DNA of 64,000 nucleotides from Bacteroidota bacterium (GCA_018268085.1 JAFDXE010000002.1:1-64000); one strand, 5' to 3'; shown: positions 15,218-24,350, counted from the stretch's first letter. The notes: a model not told the origin generated them from the sequence alone. Numbers and translations are program-made.

Positions 15218-16177
15218 TTAATCCTTCTTCTTCACCGGCGCCTCATTCACTTTTCCTTTCCCATTATCATCCGTTTCTATACCATGATTTTTATCCAGCG
15301 GAACAGGAATGGGCGGTTGTCCTTCCGGGGTAACCGTTCCGGAAAAAACCCTGTCAACATGCACCCATTTATTATTCACCCATTTAAATCCATCATAATC
15401 TCCATCGCCTACCAGTGTATATTTTTTTGCAGGCTGATTGGATTCAGAAACCAGGTGTTCCACAATGATCATCTGCAATTCATTGTCATACGTAAGCCGA
15501 GGTACGGCATCTTTTTTAAATTCAATAATATAACGGGCAGGGTTATGCGGTTTTAAACCATCTGAAGGAATGCTGAAAAACGGTCCCCCGAAAATCGGCT
15601 CCTCATTTTCAAAATGCAATACTTCAATGATCTTACGATCGCTGCTGATGCTGTTGCCATCGAATCCCATCAGGGTATAAAATTTTTGTCCGTTGAATTG
15701 TGTAAGTACTATTTTATAATACACCGCTCCGATCCAGCCATTATTATTGCCGATTGTATCCGCCAGGTTTTGGGTAACATCCGATTTATCTATCAGCGGG
15801 ATCAGTTTCAATGAACCATCTTTCGTTCTGATTTGAATGGCACCATGTTGACGATACACCCGGTCGTTTACCACGAGTTGCCAGGTATAAATGCGGAAGC
15901 TGCTATCCGGTGCATACAATTTGGAAATGGTTTCCAATGAATCAAAAGGATAATAAAATGAGTTGGCTGTCTTTAAATTTTTTACAAAGCCACGGGTAAA
16001 AATACTGTCGGCTTTTAACCGGTCAATTGAATTCATGCCGGTTATTATTTTCCAGGCATGCACTTTTAATGTATCCTCTCCTTTCTGCAGTTTTTTATAA
16101 TCAACAGCAGTAATCTGTTGTGTAAATGAGGAAAGATGCATTATTAGTAGCAGGAAAACAGGCAGTATTTTTTTCAT
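15218..16177 (-). CDS. Hypothetical secreted protein, 319 aa
   Basis: The product begins with a signal peptide (MKKILPVFLLLIMHLSSFTQ, cleavage likely after residue 19-20) and has no lipobox or membrane helix after it. The mature part is mixed alpha/beta, with several Tyr/Trp-containing strands (SFRIYTWQLVVNDRVYRQHG, KFYTLMGFDGNSISSDRKII). It ends in a Lys/Asp-rich tail (NEAPVKKKD). No catalytic motif or T9SS sorting domain is seen, so it is probably periplasmic. It is the only gene between two arrays of related non-coding repeats. I do not recognise the family. Confidence 0.75.
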   Translation of the reverse strand: MKKILPVFLLLIMHLSSFTQQITAVDYKKLQKGEDTLKVHAWKIITGMNSIDRLKADSIFTRGFVKNLKTANSFYYPFDSLETISKLYAPDSSFRIYTWQLVVNDRVYRQHGAIQIRTKDGSLKLIPLIDKSDVTQNLADTIGNNNGWIGAVYYKIVLTQFNGQKFYTLMGFDGNSISSDRKIIEVLHFENEEPIFGGPFFSIPSDGLKPHNPARYIIEFKKDAVPRLTYDNELQMIIVEHLVSESNQPAKKYTLVGDGDYDGFKWVNNKWVHVDRVFSGTVTPEGQPPIPVPLDKNHGIETDDNGKGKVNEAPVKKKD

Positions 16178-16233
16178 TGGCTAAAATTAATTAATCTAAT
16201 GGCAACAGCCGATAAGGAATTGTGAATTGTAGA

Positions 16234-16620
16234 AATAGTTCGCTGATGAGGAAATTAGCTGATGTGGTGATGTGTATTTCTTAGGGTTACTTCCTGTATT
16301 TGTGCTTTTGTGGTGTTCCTTCAACTGTCTCCCAACGTCTCCCTACGGGAAGACATTGGAGGAAGTAAATAGCCACTGATTCACTGATTGCTTTCGTGCA
16401 ACTCCGTGTCTACCTCTGAGAACATTGTGGTTAATCCTCTCTCCCAACGTCTCCCTACGGGAAGACATTGGGAGAAGTAAATAGCCACTGATTCACTGAT
16501 TGCCTTCGTGCAACTCCGTGTCTACCTCTGAGAACATTGTGGTTAATCCATTCATTATGCTTTTTTGGTGTTCCTTCAACGCTCTCCCAACGTCTCCCTA
16601 CGGGAAGACATTGGGGGAAA
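16234..16620 (+). repeat. Palindromic tandem repeat array between the secreted-protein gene and lepA
   Basis: The gene-free region 16178-16621 holds about two and a half copies of a 112-143 bp unit. Each copy carries a 29-30 nt palindrome starting at 16331, 16443 and 16586. Its arms CCCAACGTCTCCC and GGGAAGACATTGGG can pair at about 12 of 14 positions around a short TA-type loop. Between palindromes lies GCCACTGATTCACTGATT plus CAACTCCGTGTCTACCTCTG. The wording shares GCCACTGA-TCACTGATT and a terminal CTCTGAGA-TTGTGG with the array at 14.7-15.2 kb. The last palindrome ends 7 bp beyond the lepA stop. The stretch 16178-16330 contains only a degenerate partial copy. Confidence 0.88.
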
Positions 16621-16621
16621 A

Positions 16622-18412
16622 TCAATCGTTTAATTTCAACACGGCCAAAAATGCTTCCTGCGGCACTTCCACATTACCTATCTGCTTCATGCGCTTCTTA
16701 CCTTCTTTTTGCTTCTCCAACAATTTACGTTTACGGCTGATATCACCTCCATAACATTTTGCCGTAACATCTTTTCGCATGGCGCTGATATTTTCACGGG
16801 CAATCACTTTTGCACCAATGGCCGCCTGTATCGCAATCTGGAATTGCTGGCGTGGTAACAGCTCTTTTAATTTTTCACAGAGTTTCCTTCCAAAATCCTG
16901 TGCCCTGCTTCTATGGATCAATGCACTTAATGCATCCACCTTTTCGCCATTCAATAAAATATCCATTTTCACAATATCACTTGCACGATATTCCAGCGGA
17001 TGATAATCAAATGAAGCATATCCACGGGTCATGCTTTTCAGTTTATCGTAGAAGTCGAAAACAATTTCCGTTAATGGCATATCAAAACTCAACTCTACTC
17101 TCGTAGGGGTCAGGTATCCCTGGTTAATCAACGTACCCCGTTTGGTAATGCACAATGTCATGATGTTACCAATATATTCCGGTTTGGTGATCATCTGCGC
17201 CCTGATGTATGGTTCATCAATATGATCGATACGGGTTGGGTCGGGCATCTCCGTTGGGTTATTTACGATAATCGTTTCACCTTTCACCGTAACGGCGGTA
17301 AAGCTTACGTTCGGAACGGTTGTAATAACGGTTTGATTGAATTCTCTCTCGAGTCTTTCCTGTATGATCTCCATGTGCAGCATTCCTAAGAAACCGCAAC
17401 GGAAACCAAAACCCAATGCCTGTGATGTTTCCAGTTCAAAAGTGAGCGATGCATCATTCAGCCGCAGTTTTTCCATACAATCCCTCAACTCTTCAAATGC
17501 ATCAGTTTCTACCGGGAAAATACCGGCGAATACCATTGGCTTCACGTCTTCAAAACCTTTAATAACATCGGTTGAAGGATTGGCCGTGGTGGTAATCGTA
17601 TCTCCCACTTTCACTTCTTTCGCATTCTTGATACCGGTAATTACATAGCCCACATCTCCTGCTTTCACTTCGTTTCGGGGCGACAATCCCAGTTTCAACA
17701 CGCCCACTTCATCTGCTATATATTCAGCCCCGGTGTTGATGAACCGGATCTTATCATTCTTCTTTACGGTACCGTTCAAGATGCGGAAATAAACGATGAT
17801 GCCGCGGAAAGAATTAAAAACACTATCAAAGATCAGGGCCTGTAATGGCGCCTGTTCATTACCTTTTGGTGCCGGAATGCGTTCAATGATGGCCGTGAGA
17901 ATTTCCTCGATACCGATGCCGCTTTTTCCGCTAGCCAGTAAAATATCTTCCTGTTTGCAACCGATCAGTTCAATGATCTGGTCGGTTACTTCCGGGATCA
18001 TCGCTCCATCCATATCAATCTTGTTGATAACCGGGATGATCTCGAGGTTATTGTCAATTGCCAGGTATAAGTTGCTGATCGTCTGTGCCTGTATGCCTTG
18101 CGATGCATCTACTAATAACAACGCTCCTTCGCAGGCAGCCAGCGCCCGGCTTACTTCATAACTAAAATCAACGTGTCCAGGAGTATCAATCAGGTTCAGT
18201 ACATAATCCTGCCCATTATGTTTGTAATTGATCTGTATCGCATGGCTTTTAATGGTAATGCCCTTCTCCCTTTCCAGGTCCATATCATCCAGCACCTGGT
18301 CCTGCATATCCCTTTCGCTAATGGTGTTGGTAGATTGAAGCAAGCGATCGGCCAGCGTACTTTTTCCGTGATCAATATGAGCAATGATGCAAAAATTCCT
18401 GATGTTCTTCAT
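16622..18412 (-). CDS. lepA: Elongation factor 4 (LepA), ribosomal back-translocase GTPase
   Basis: The 596-residue protein is full length for the family. The GTPase motifs are in order: [15 protein letters not shown] (G1, residues 10-24), [11 protein letters not shown] (G2), [12 protein letters not shown] (G3) and NKIDMDGA (G4). Domains II and III follow, and then the LepA-specific C-terminal domain ending in [20 protein letters not shown] and [16 protein letters not shown]. It acts on stalled ribosomes in the cytoplasm. It is monocistronic here: a -7-type promoter element is at 18440-18447, and downstream there are only repeats. Confidence 0.97.
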   Translation of the reverse strand: MKNIRNFCIIAHIDHGKSTLADRLLQSTNTISERDMQDQVLDDMDLEREKGITIKSHAIQINYKHNGQDYVLNLIDTPGHVDFSYEVSRALAACEGALLLVDASQGIQAQTISNLYLAIDNNLEIIPVINKIDMDGAMIPEVTDQIIELIGCKQEDILLASGKSGIGIEEILTAIIERIPAPKGNEQAPLQALIFDSVFNSFRGIIVYFRILNGTVKKNDKIRFINTGAEYIADEVGVLKLGLSPRNEVKAGDVGYVITGIKNAKEVKVGDTITTTANPSTDVIKGFEDVKPMVFAGIFPVETDAFEELRDCMEKLRLNDASLTFELETSQALGFGFRCGFLGMLHMEIIQERLEREFNQTVITTVPNVSFTAVTVKGETIIVNNPTEMPDPTRIDHIDEPYIRAQMITKPEYIGNIMTLCITKRGTLINQGYLTPTRVELSFDMPLTEIVFDFYDKLKSMTRGYASFDYHPLEYRASDIVKMDILLNGEKVDALSALIHRSRAQDFGRKLCEKLKELLPRQQFQIAIQAAIGAKVIARENISAMRKDVTAKCYGGDISRKRKLLEKQKEGKKRMKQIGNVEVPQEAFLAVLKLND

Positions 18413-18439
18413 GTACTGCGAATAACGTTTTTAAGGGTG

Positions 18440-18447
18440 CAAAAGTA
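18440..18447 (-). promoter_or_regulatory. Candidate -7 element of lepA
   Basis: On the minus strand the sequence reads TACTTTTG, an exact TAnnTTTG, 27 bp before the lepA ATG. No matching TTTG at the expected -33 spacing was found. Confidence 0.5.
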
Positions 18448-18618
18448 GGGAATTTTAGGGGGAAAAAGGGTTTAATTACAACCTGTTTTGTATAGGAAAA
18501 TAAATGATTTGAATTGTTGATTTCGATTGTGGCAACAAAGTTCAGGTGCAGCCGTAAATCCGTTACCTGGTTCCTGCTTTTTTATATATCTTCAAATGAG
18601 TATTATAATCCTACGGTA

Positions 18619-19110
18619 ATGATTGCAAAACCTTTCTGGTATCATTTGATTGAAGTATTCAGAAGCAAAGACCTTATTCTTGATGGACTTACCATTCCTT
18701 TTATACTCGGTGCTCAGCAATACATTGATAAAAATGCTGAGTTGGATTATAATGCTGTGGCGGGATTATTTACTGCAGTTGCCGGTGCCGACCTGCCTGA
18801 AAAAGCAGTGTTGAAAGATTGTGCGGCCAACCAGTATATCATTACACTGCGCACAAATGAATTTTGCCGGGAAAATTTACAGCATGCACTCATTTTTAAA
18901 AATGCAAAAGGCCGGGCTTCCCTGTATGTTGCTGAATATCTTATGTGGTTGGGAAAAAATATTGATGAGATCAGTAAAGCGTTATTCAACGAATATAAAG
19001 GGTTGTTTCAGCGGAAAACATTTTCATGGCATGACCGGAAACTGAGCTGGCAGGAATTGAGTGCAGATGAAATACTTGTTATTCGGGAAGCCGCAAATCT
19101 TCACGCCTGA
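18619..19110 (+). CDS. Hypothetical protein, 163 aa
   Basis: The start chosen is the ATG at 18619 (MIAKPFWYHLIEVFR); the frame is open to an earlier start at 18514, but that part is unlike a structured N-terminus. The product is soluble and mostly helical, with amphipathic helices (AVAGLFTAVAGADLPEKAVL, AEYLMWLGKNIDEISKALFN) and two cysteines. It ends in a DEILVIREAANLHA helix. It carries no recognisable domain or catalytic motif, and I cannot name a family. It is divergent from lepA. Confidence 0.6.
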   Translation: MIAKPFWYHLIEVFRSKDLILDGLTIPFILGAQQYIDKNAELDYNAVAGLFTAVAGADLPEKAVLKDCAANQYIITLRTNEFCRENLQHALIFKNAKGRASLYVAEYLMWLGKNIDEISKALFNEYKGLFQRKTFSWHDRKLSWQELSADEILVIREAANLHA

Positions 19111-19354
19111 GCAGAAAATGAATATTGTTTTACAGGCAGTTAGCATTCTTCCAATTTTTACTACACCGATTGCAGTATTTGTTCTACAGCTATTTTTCCT
19201 GCTGTTGAGTACATTTATACTGCTAAACCTAACACCTATGAACAGTATGTTTCCCCTTATCGTAGCAACAACCAGTAGCCAGTAATCACGCTTCCGCAAA
19301 ACATTTCTAATGGAAATGGCTGCCGGATGATTTTACTAACTTAAACTTAATTAT
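19111..19354. other. Gene-poor stretch after the 163-aa gene; possible decayed reading frame
   Basis: No intact gene is visible between 19111 and 19354. Reading on in the frame of the 163-aa gene gives protein-like text broken by two TAG codons before a final TAA at about 19345 (for example the piece YTAKPNTYEQYVSPYRSNNQ). An overlapping frame from 19061 gives only a hydrophobic string. This could be a decayed gene or chance. Confidence 0.25.
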
Positions 19355-19423
19355 ATGAAAAGGTTTTTCATATTTGTAATGTGTTGCATTATGATGATCG
19401 CAGCATTTGTTTTCGGCTTATAA
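19355..19423 (+). CDS. Candidate hydrophobic microprotein, 22 aa
   Basis: ATG after an AT-rich leader encodes MKRFFIFVMCCIMMIAAFVF plus GL: a basic start and one hydrophobic helix with two adjacent Cys. It ends 18 bp before the convergent NTF2-like gene. Very short hydrophobic ORFs of this form recur in Bacteroidota intergenic regions, but translation is unproven. Confidence 0.2.
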   Translation: MKRFFIFVMCCIMMIAAFVFGL

Positions 19424-19441
19424 CGGTTATTGATAGCCGCA

Positions 19442-19897
19442 TTAATGGAATATCCGGTTCTTTTTAATCGGGGTGCAGTGTTCCGATACGATCTGAACCT
19501 TATTGTCTTTTTTAATCACTACGATACTGCAGCGCTGGTCTTCATCAAAAGGGCCGCCACGGTATGTTCCCTTACCTTTCCATCTTGTGCTCACAACGGC
19601 AGTATTGCCAATGATGGTTACCTCCAGTTCTGATCGGCTCATGTCGTGCAGGGTGTAATCCGACTCACCTGCTGTAGCTACAACCGAATCCCTGCTGAAA
19701 ATTCCGCCGCTCTGGGTAAAATATGTGTATTCCTTCGCAAGTGTGGAATCAACCACCTTCATATTTTTATGTTCCCATGCATCGTCAAATTTTTCGATCG
19801 CTGCAATTACTTCCTCTTTTGTTAAGGAAGATGAGCGGGGTTTACACGACTGAAAATTGATCGTTACAATCAGTAATAATAAAACTCGTTGTATCAT
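19442..19897 (-). CDS. NTF2-like/DUF4440 lipoprotein
   Basis: The 151-residue product has a lipoprotein signal peptide (MIQRVLLLLIVTINFQSCKP, lipobox Cys18). A single NTF2-like alpha+beta cone domain follows: the first helix TKEEVIAAIEKFDDAWEHKN, then DSTLAKEYTYFTQSGGIFSR and strands such as TAVVSTRWKGKGTYRGGPFD. DUF4440/SnoaL-like domains bind small hydrophobic ligands or act as small enzymes; no catalytic pair can be assigned. It is probably anchored in a membrane facing the periplasm. It is a single gene with no close neighbour on its strand. Confidence 0.78.
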   Translation of the reverse strand: MIQRVLLLLIVTINFQSCKPRSSSLTKEEVIAAIEKFDDAWEHKNMKVVDSTLAKEYTYFTQSGGIFSRDSVVATAGESDYTLHDMSRSELEVTIIGNTAVVSTRWKGKGTYRGGPFDEDQRCSIVVIKKDNKVQIVSEHCTPIKKNRIFH

Positions 19898-20022
19898 GTT
19901 GCGGTATTATTGCTTTTTTCGTTTCGGCAAATTTACCCGATGCAGGCTAAATACTAAATGTTTTTTGTGGTAACAACTATTTGCCGATGCATAAAACAAT
20001 TCAATATTGAAGCGTACTTCAT

Positions 20023-20030
20023 TAATTTTG
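20023..20030 (+). promoter_or_regulatory. Candidate -7 element
   Basis: TAATTTTG, an exact TAnnTTTG, lies 16 bp before the ATG of the two-helix membrane protein at 20047. The -33 box is not convincing. Confidence 0.35.
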
Positions 20031-20046
20031 ATCTTTAGCGTTAACT

Positions 20047-20511
20047 ATGAGTAGTTCAAAAAGAAAACAACCGGAATTTGTAGTGAGAAATTCTGTGGTC
20101 GTACTCGCCATCACTGCTATTGTATTCCTTGCCATGCTGGCCAGTGTATTTCAATACAACACAAACCTCGGTATAACAGGCTATGTAATCGTTGCTGCAC
20201 TGGCACCGGTGATCATGTATTTTATCAGGAAAAAAGTGCAGACAAAAGTGATCACCATCAACAGCAACGGCATCTATTCTCATACCAAACTCATTACCGA
20301 TTGGAAACATTTCAGGTCTGCAAAAACAGATCAGTTGCCGCTCGGTGTTGGCGATCCCCGTGATAAAGTAGTATTGATTGTACAGTTTTATAACGACCAG
20401 CGGGATAAATATTTCGAACAACAGATACGCCTCTACAATACCCTCAATAAATCTGAAGAGCAGATTCTTGAAGCCATCAATTATTTTTACAGGGAAAGCA
20501 GCAGGTACTGA
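20047..20511 (+). CDS. Small membrane protein with PH-like domain
   Basis: The 154-residue product has two membrane helices close together (VVVLAITAIVFLAMLASVFQ at residues 16-35; GYVIVAALAPVIMYFIRKKV at 43-62). A soluble domain of about 90 residues follows with the strand pattern VITINSNGIYSHTKLITDWK ... KVVLIVQFYN. Two helices plus this domain resemble bacterial PH/YcxB-type membrane proteins. The C-terminal helix ILEAINYFYRESSRY agrees with that fold. The function of the family is unknown. It is convergent with guaC. Confidence 0.65.
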   Translation: MSSSKRKQPEFVVRNSVVVLAITAIVFLAMLASVFQYNTNLGITGYVIVAALAPVIMYFIRKKVQTKVITINSNGIYSHTKLITDWKHFRSAKTDQLPLGVGDPRDKVVLIVQFYNDQRDKYFEQQIRLYNTLNKSEEQILEAINYFYRESSRY

Positions 20512-20553
20512 GTGATTAATTCAATCGGCATATTGCCTGCATCTACTTTAAAA

Positions 20554-20576
20554 TAACGGGCACTTCCATCCCGTTA
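20554..20576. terminator. Weak hairpin between convergent genes
   Basis: TAACGGG (20554-20560) and CCCGTTA (20570-20576) form a 7-bp stem with a 9-nt loop between the membrane-protein gene and guaC. There is no clear T-run, so termination is uncertain. Confidence 0.35.
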
Positions 20577-20612
20577 CCAAACAAGGCAAACTTACAATAC
20601 CGGGTTTGCGCC

Positions 20613-21659
20613 TTACTCCTCCCTGAACCATTCATTGTGCTGTTCCTGCACCCTTATGAATGTTGTACGTTTCGACAGTTCTTTCAAATGTGATGCACCC
20701 ACATAGGTACAGGTTGAACGCAGTCCTCCGAGTATATCGAGTATGGTATCGTTAACGGGCCCGCGAAAAGGCATTTTTATGGTTTTGCCTTCTGATGCCC
20801 TGTATTCGGCAACACCGCCGGCATATTTATTCATTGCTGTTTCAGAACTCATGCCGTAAAACAGTTTGTATTGTTTGCCTGCCTCATCGGTTACCAGTTC
20901 ACCGCCGCTTTCTGTGTGGCCTGCAAACATTCCACCCAGCATTACAAAGTCGGCCCCGCCGCCAAAAGCTTTCGCTACATCGCCGGGGATTTTGCAGCCG
21001 CCATCGGAAATGATATGTCCACCCAAACCATGTGCTGCATCTGCACATTCAATGATTGCCGATAATTGCGGGTAACCCACACCGGTTTTAATTCTGGTTG
21101 TACAAACAGAACCGGGGCCAATACCAACTTTGATGATGTCTGCACCGGCAAGTAATAATTCTTCTACCATTTCACCGGTTACCACATTACCGGCGATGAT
21201 AATTTTTCCGGGATGTTTTTGCCGGGTTGTTTTTACAAAATCAACAAAATGTTCTGAGTAACCATTGGCTACATCAATACAAATAAATCTAACTGATGTG
21301 CATTCCTGTAAAATAGCTTCCAGTTTTTTTGCATCTTCACCCGATGTTCCTGTACTTACGCAAATGAAATCATGAATGCCTGCGGGTGCTGTTGCCATGA
21401 ACGATTTCCATTGTGCTACTGTATAATGTTTATGAATGGCAGTGATCACCTGGTGTTTGCTCAGTACCTGGGCCATTTCAAATGTACCCACCGTATCCAT
21501 ATTGGCAGCAATGATGGGTACACCTTCCCATCGGTTATCTCCATGCCTGAAATGAAATTTTCTATTCAACGAAACTTCCGATCTCGACTTTAATGTTGAA
21601 CGCTTGGGCCTGATCATTACGTCTTTGAATCCAAGCTTAATGTCGTTTTCTATTCTCAT
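20613..21659 (-). CDS. guaC: GMP reductase
   Basis: The 348-residue TIM-barrel enzyme of the IMPDH/GMPR family starts [20 protein letters not shown], as GuaC does. It has no CBS domains, which separates it from IMP dehydrogenase. The catalytic loop [20 protein letters not shown] places the nucleophile at Cys186, the same number as in E. coli GuaC. It has the phosphate-binding [20 protein letters not shown] segment. It deaminates GMP to IMP with NADPH, recycling guanine nucleotides. It is monocistronic; both neighbours point away or toward it from the other strand. Confidence 0.95.
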   Translation of the reverse strand: MRIENDIKLGFKDVMIRPKRSTLKSRSEVSLNRKFHFRHGDNRWEGVPIIAANMDTVGTFEMAQVLSKHQVITAIHKHYTVAQWKSFMATAPAGIHDFICVSTGTSGEDAKKLEAILQECTSVRFICIDVANGYSEHFVDFVKTTRQKHPGKIIIAGNVVTGEMVEELLLAGADIIKVGIGPGSVCTTRIKTGVGYPQLSAIIECADAAHGLGGHIISDGGCKIPGDVAKAFGGGADFVMLGGMFAGHTESGGELVTDEAGKQYKLFYGMSSETAMNKYAGGVAEYRASEGKTIKMPFRGPVNDTILDILGGLRSTCTYVGASHLKELSKRTTFIRVQEQHNEWFREE

Positions 21660-21823
21660 ACACTAAATTTAAAATGAAAGTTAAGGTATAATTGAAGATT
21701 CGAAAAATAAGGGAATGAATTTACCTGCCGGCTGTTTTGCGTAAGCAGTACAACATTATCAGGAACAGCATTCAGGGCATTTTTACCTGTACACTTTCCA
21801 CTACATCTACTACAAATTATGTA

Positions 21824-21854
21824 TTGAACACCCTTTTCATAAAGGATACTTTCG
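21824..21854 (+). promoter_or_regulatory. Candidate promoter of the transglutaminase-like operon
   Basis: TTG (21824-21826), a 20-bp spacer and TACTTTCG (21847-21854) match the Bacteroidota -33/-7 layout with one mismatch in the -7 box. It lies 60 bp before the ATG at 21915. Confidence 0.4.
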
Positions 21855-21914
21855 TTACCGGATACGTAAACTGCTCAATTATTCTTTCATCTCTATCACG
21901 GTAAAATTATTATT

Positions 21915-23603
21915 ATGTCAACCAAAACATCTTTTCTTAAAAACAAAAGACTGTTGATTCCTGCTGCGCTGGTAGTGGTGGGTTTGCTCATGTCTTTTCA
22001 CAGGCCAATCATGGGATTGATTGCCCCGGCAACGCTCGATCTGAAAATTCAGCACCAGCCGGTGATCATGCCTGCATTGTACAAGGTTTATGCAAACGAA
22101 AATGCACTGGAAGGTAAATACAGTTTGTTTAAAATGCTCGTTACGAATAACAGCGGAAATGTAGCCAAGAATGTAGAAGTAAGTTACCAGATTCCCAATT
22201 ATATAGAATGGAAACAGGTAGCCAAAATTAAAACCATCTTGCCGGGGCAATCGGTTGTTGTGAATTGCTATCCTTCATTTCCGGACAAGATCGTGGAGAA
22301 AACCACCACCAGTAAAGAACAGGTAAATATTAAAGTGTCGGGGCCAAACATCAGCGAAGCGGAAGAAAGTTTCGCTATTGATATTAAGGGCAGAAATGAA
22401 TTTATGTACACCTGCATACCTTCAGATGAAATAAGAACTTCTGCTGAAATTTTTGATAACATGGCATTGCTCAGTTGTTATGTTACGCCTGAAGATCCGA
22501 TCATAAAATACTATACACAAAAAGTACAGGAGAAAGTTCTGAAAGGAGAAGATGCTTCCGTTGGTAATAAAGAACAGGAAGGTGTTCGCTTCTTAACCGG
22601 TATTTATTATTCAACATTGGTAAGTCACATGGTGTATAGCGGTACCAGTGGCGTACCTGCAAAAATAGATGACGTTTCATCGATCATACAAAGCATACGT
22701 TTACCCAGAGAAGTGATTACAGGTAAAACAGGTTTGTGTATTGAGCTTTCTTTATTGTATGCAAGCATTTTAATGGATGCCGGACTAGATCCGGTTATCT
22801 ACCTCATTCCCGGTCATGCTTATCCCGGGTTTAAAATGAACGGTAAATATTATGCAATTGAAGCAACCGGGATCGGTGGTGAAGGCATTGGCGGAAGATC
22901 AACACCTGAACAGGCTTTGCAAACAGGCATGAAAAACCTGGATGAGTTTTTTCAACGTGCTTCCCAGGGCGATGACCGGTATATGCTGGTAGATATCCGT
23001 GAATCTATCAACCAGGGTGCATTGGCAATGGAACTGAAAGACGATAATTTCCTTCGACAGAAAGTAGATGAAATTGCGCAGGCATTCGGAGATAATTACC
23101 AGGCAAACAATTACAATGCTCAACCGGTGAATTATGAAAATAACGGAGGCGGCAACGATAATAACGGCAACGCAGACCCGAACGGTTACCAGAACTATAC
23201 CGGCATCGTAAATTTTGCATACCCGGCTTCGTGGCGGGCTATGCCGCACAATCCGCAATCGATGCCGCAATTGAAAAGTATCATTTCAAACTCGGGCAAC
23301 ACAGCGTATGTGGAAATTTACCAGTTCAATGGTTACAATAGCACCAGCCAGGCCATACAATCCATACAACAATATGTTTCTAATCAATTCGGGGGAAATA
23401 TGCAATATACCTCCGGCGGACAAACAGCTTCCGGTTATGAAATCATCAGTGGTAAAACAACGGTTGGTAACCAGGGAATCTATTGGAAAGCTGCTTTCAA
23501 ATCAACAGGCAACGGCATTGCAGGGATAGCAACAGGGGCAAATTTTTCTACCGGCTCCAATTATGAATCTACCGTAAACAATATCATCAACTCTTTAAGA
23601 TAA
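21915..23603 (+). CDS. Membrane-anchored transglutaminase-like protein
   Basis: The 562-residue protein has an N-terminal membrane anchor (residues 12-30). A beta-sandwich follows at about 40-155 (LFKMLVTNNSGNVAKNVEVS), then a transglutaminase-like domain at about 210-360. The catalytic triad candidates are Cys275 (GKTGLCIELSLLYAS), His301 (LIPGHAYPGF) and, where Asp is usual, Glu316 (YYAIEATG). An Asn/Gly-rich linker (about 395-420) leads to a C-terminal domain (about 425-562) resembling PsbP-like lipoprotein domains (VNFAYPASWRAMPHNPQSMP). It probably processes or cross-links periplasmic peptides. The partner gene starts 4 bp after the stop. Confidence 0.8.
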   Translation: MSTKTSFLKNKRLLIPAALVVVGLLMSFHRPIMGLIAPATLDLKIQHQPVIMPALYKVYANENALEGKYSLFKMLVTNNSGNVAKNVEVSYQIPNYIEWKQVAKIKTILPGQSVVVNCYPSFPDKIVEKTTTSKEQVNIKVSGPNISEAEESFAIDIKGRNEFMYTCIPSDEIRTSAEIFDNMALLSCYVTPEDPIIKYYTQKVQEKVLKGEDASVGNKEQEGVRFLTGIYYSTLVSHMVYSGTSGVPAKIDDVSSIIQSIRLPREVITGKTGLCIELSLLYASILMDAGLDPVIYLIPGHAYPGFKMNGKYYAIEATGIGGEGIGGRSTPEQALQTGMKNLDEFFQRASQGDDRYMLVDIRESINQGALAMELKDDNFLRQKVDEIAQAFGDNYQANNYNAQPVNYENNGGGNDNNGNADPNGYQNYTGIVNFAYPASWRAMPHNPQSMPQLKSIISNSGNTAYVEIYQFNGYNSTSQAIQSIQQYVSNQFGGNMQYTSGGQTASGYEIISGKTTVGNQGIYWKAAFKSTGNGIAGIATGANFSTGSNYESTVNNIINSLR

Positions 23604-23607
23604 TCGC

Positions 23608-24267
23608 ATGAAAAAAATACTCATAATACTCTTCAGCCTGTTTAATGCTTATGCATCGCCTGCACAGCAACAGGTGGAAGGCATGAAACAGGTTTTTGAT
23701 GTTACCCTGGATGAACTCGGAAACGCCAACGTGGAAGTATCCATGAAATTAAATGCATCGCAATGGGATATGTTTAAAAAGAACCTTGGTACCAACACTT
23801 CTATCTTAAAAAGAGAAATGGAAAAGGCTTTACCAAAATATTATTTGTCTGATTTCAATTATTCCGAAGATGCAATGGAACGTTCCTATAAAATGAAATT
23901 CAAAGTAGCCGGCCTTGCAGGATTAAATGGTAAAGATGCGTGGGAAGCAAAACTGGAATCTAAAAATCCTGACATTACAAAATTATCCGACAAAGAATTT
24001 GTGATGAACGCCACCTATATGAATAATGGAATGCTGATTCAGCAAACACAGAAAATTCATTTACCATCGGGTGCTTCCGGTGCAAAAATTGAAAAAGACA
24101 GCTTCGGAAAAGCGGTACTAACGTTTACGACCAGTGGCGCCATAATGCCAAGGGTTATTACCTATGCAGGGATACTCCTGGTATTGGTTGGTTGCTGGTT
24201 GTTGTATAAAAATTCAAAACCTAAAAGTCCGCTACAGGTGGCACCAAAGTCTGCAATGGCCGCCTGA
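23608..24267 (+). CDS. Secreted/membrane partner protein, 219 aa
   Basis: The product has a signal peptide (MKKILIILFSLFNAYASPAQ), a periplasmic body of about 150 residues and one C-terminal membrane helix (VITYAGILLVLVGCWLLYKN, about 183-202) with a short cytoplasmic Lys/Pro tail. The body shows paired strands (FDVTLDELGNANVEVSMKLN) and a helical mid-part. It starts 4 bp after the transglutaminase-like gene, so the two are one operon and probably work together at the periplasmic side of the inner membrane. I know no named family for it. Confidence 0.75.
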   Translation: MKKILIILFSLFNAYASPAQQQVEGMKQVFDVTLDELGNANVEVSMKLNASQWDMFKKNLGTNTSILKREMEKALPKYYLSDFNYSEDAMERSYKMKFKVAGLAGLNGKDAWEAKLESKNPDITKLSDKEFVMNATYMNNGMLIQQTQKIHLPSGASGAKIEKDSFGKAVLTFTTSGAIMPRVITYAGILLVLVGCWLLYKNSKPKSPLQVAPKSAMAA

Positions 24268-24284
24268 TGGTAATTAAAGAATCT

Positions 24285-24350
24285 CCGGGGAGAACAGGTG
24301 TATCAGGGTATCAACAATGCCCGGGTAAACTCAACGCCTGTTCTCTCCGG
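24285..24350. other. Long perfect hairpin between convergent genes
   Basis: CCGGGGAGAACAGGTG (24285-24300) and CGCCTGTTCTCTCCGG (24335-24350) pair at all 16 positions, with two G-T wobbles on one strand. The 34-nt loop carries its own 6-bp stem, GGGTAT (24306-24311) with ATGCCC (24317-24322). It sits between convergent genes ending at 24267 and 24432. There is no T-run, so it is not a standard intrinsic terminator. It could be an mRNA 3'-end-protecting or termination structure, or a protein-binding inverted repeat. Confidence 0.7.

Noticed and set aside
19061..19285. 74-aa hydrophobic frame overlapping the 163-aa gene
   Set aside because: It begins inside the 163-aa gene in another frame and consists of a single hydrophobic string with no start signal; chance or decay is more likely.
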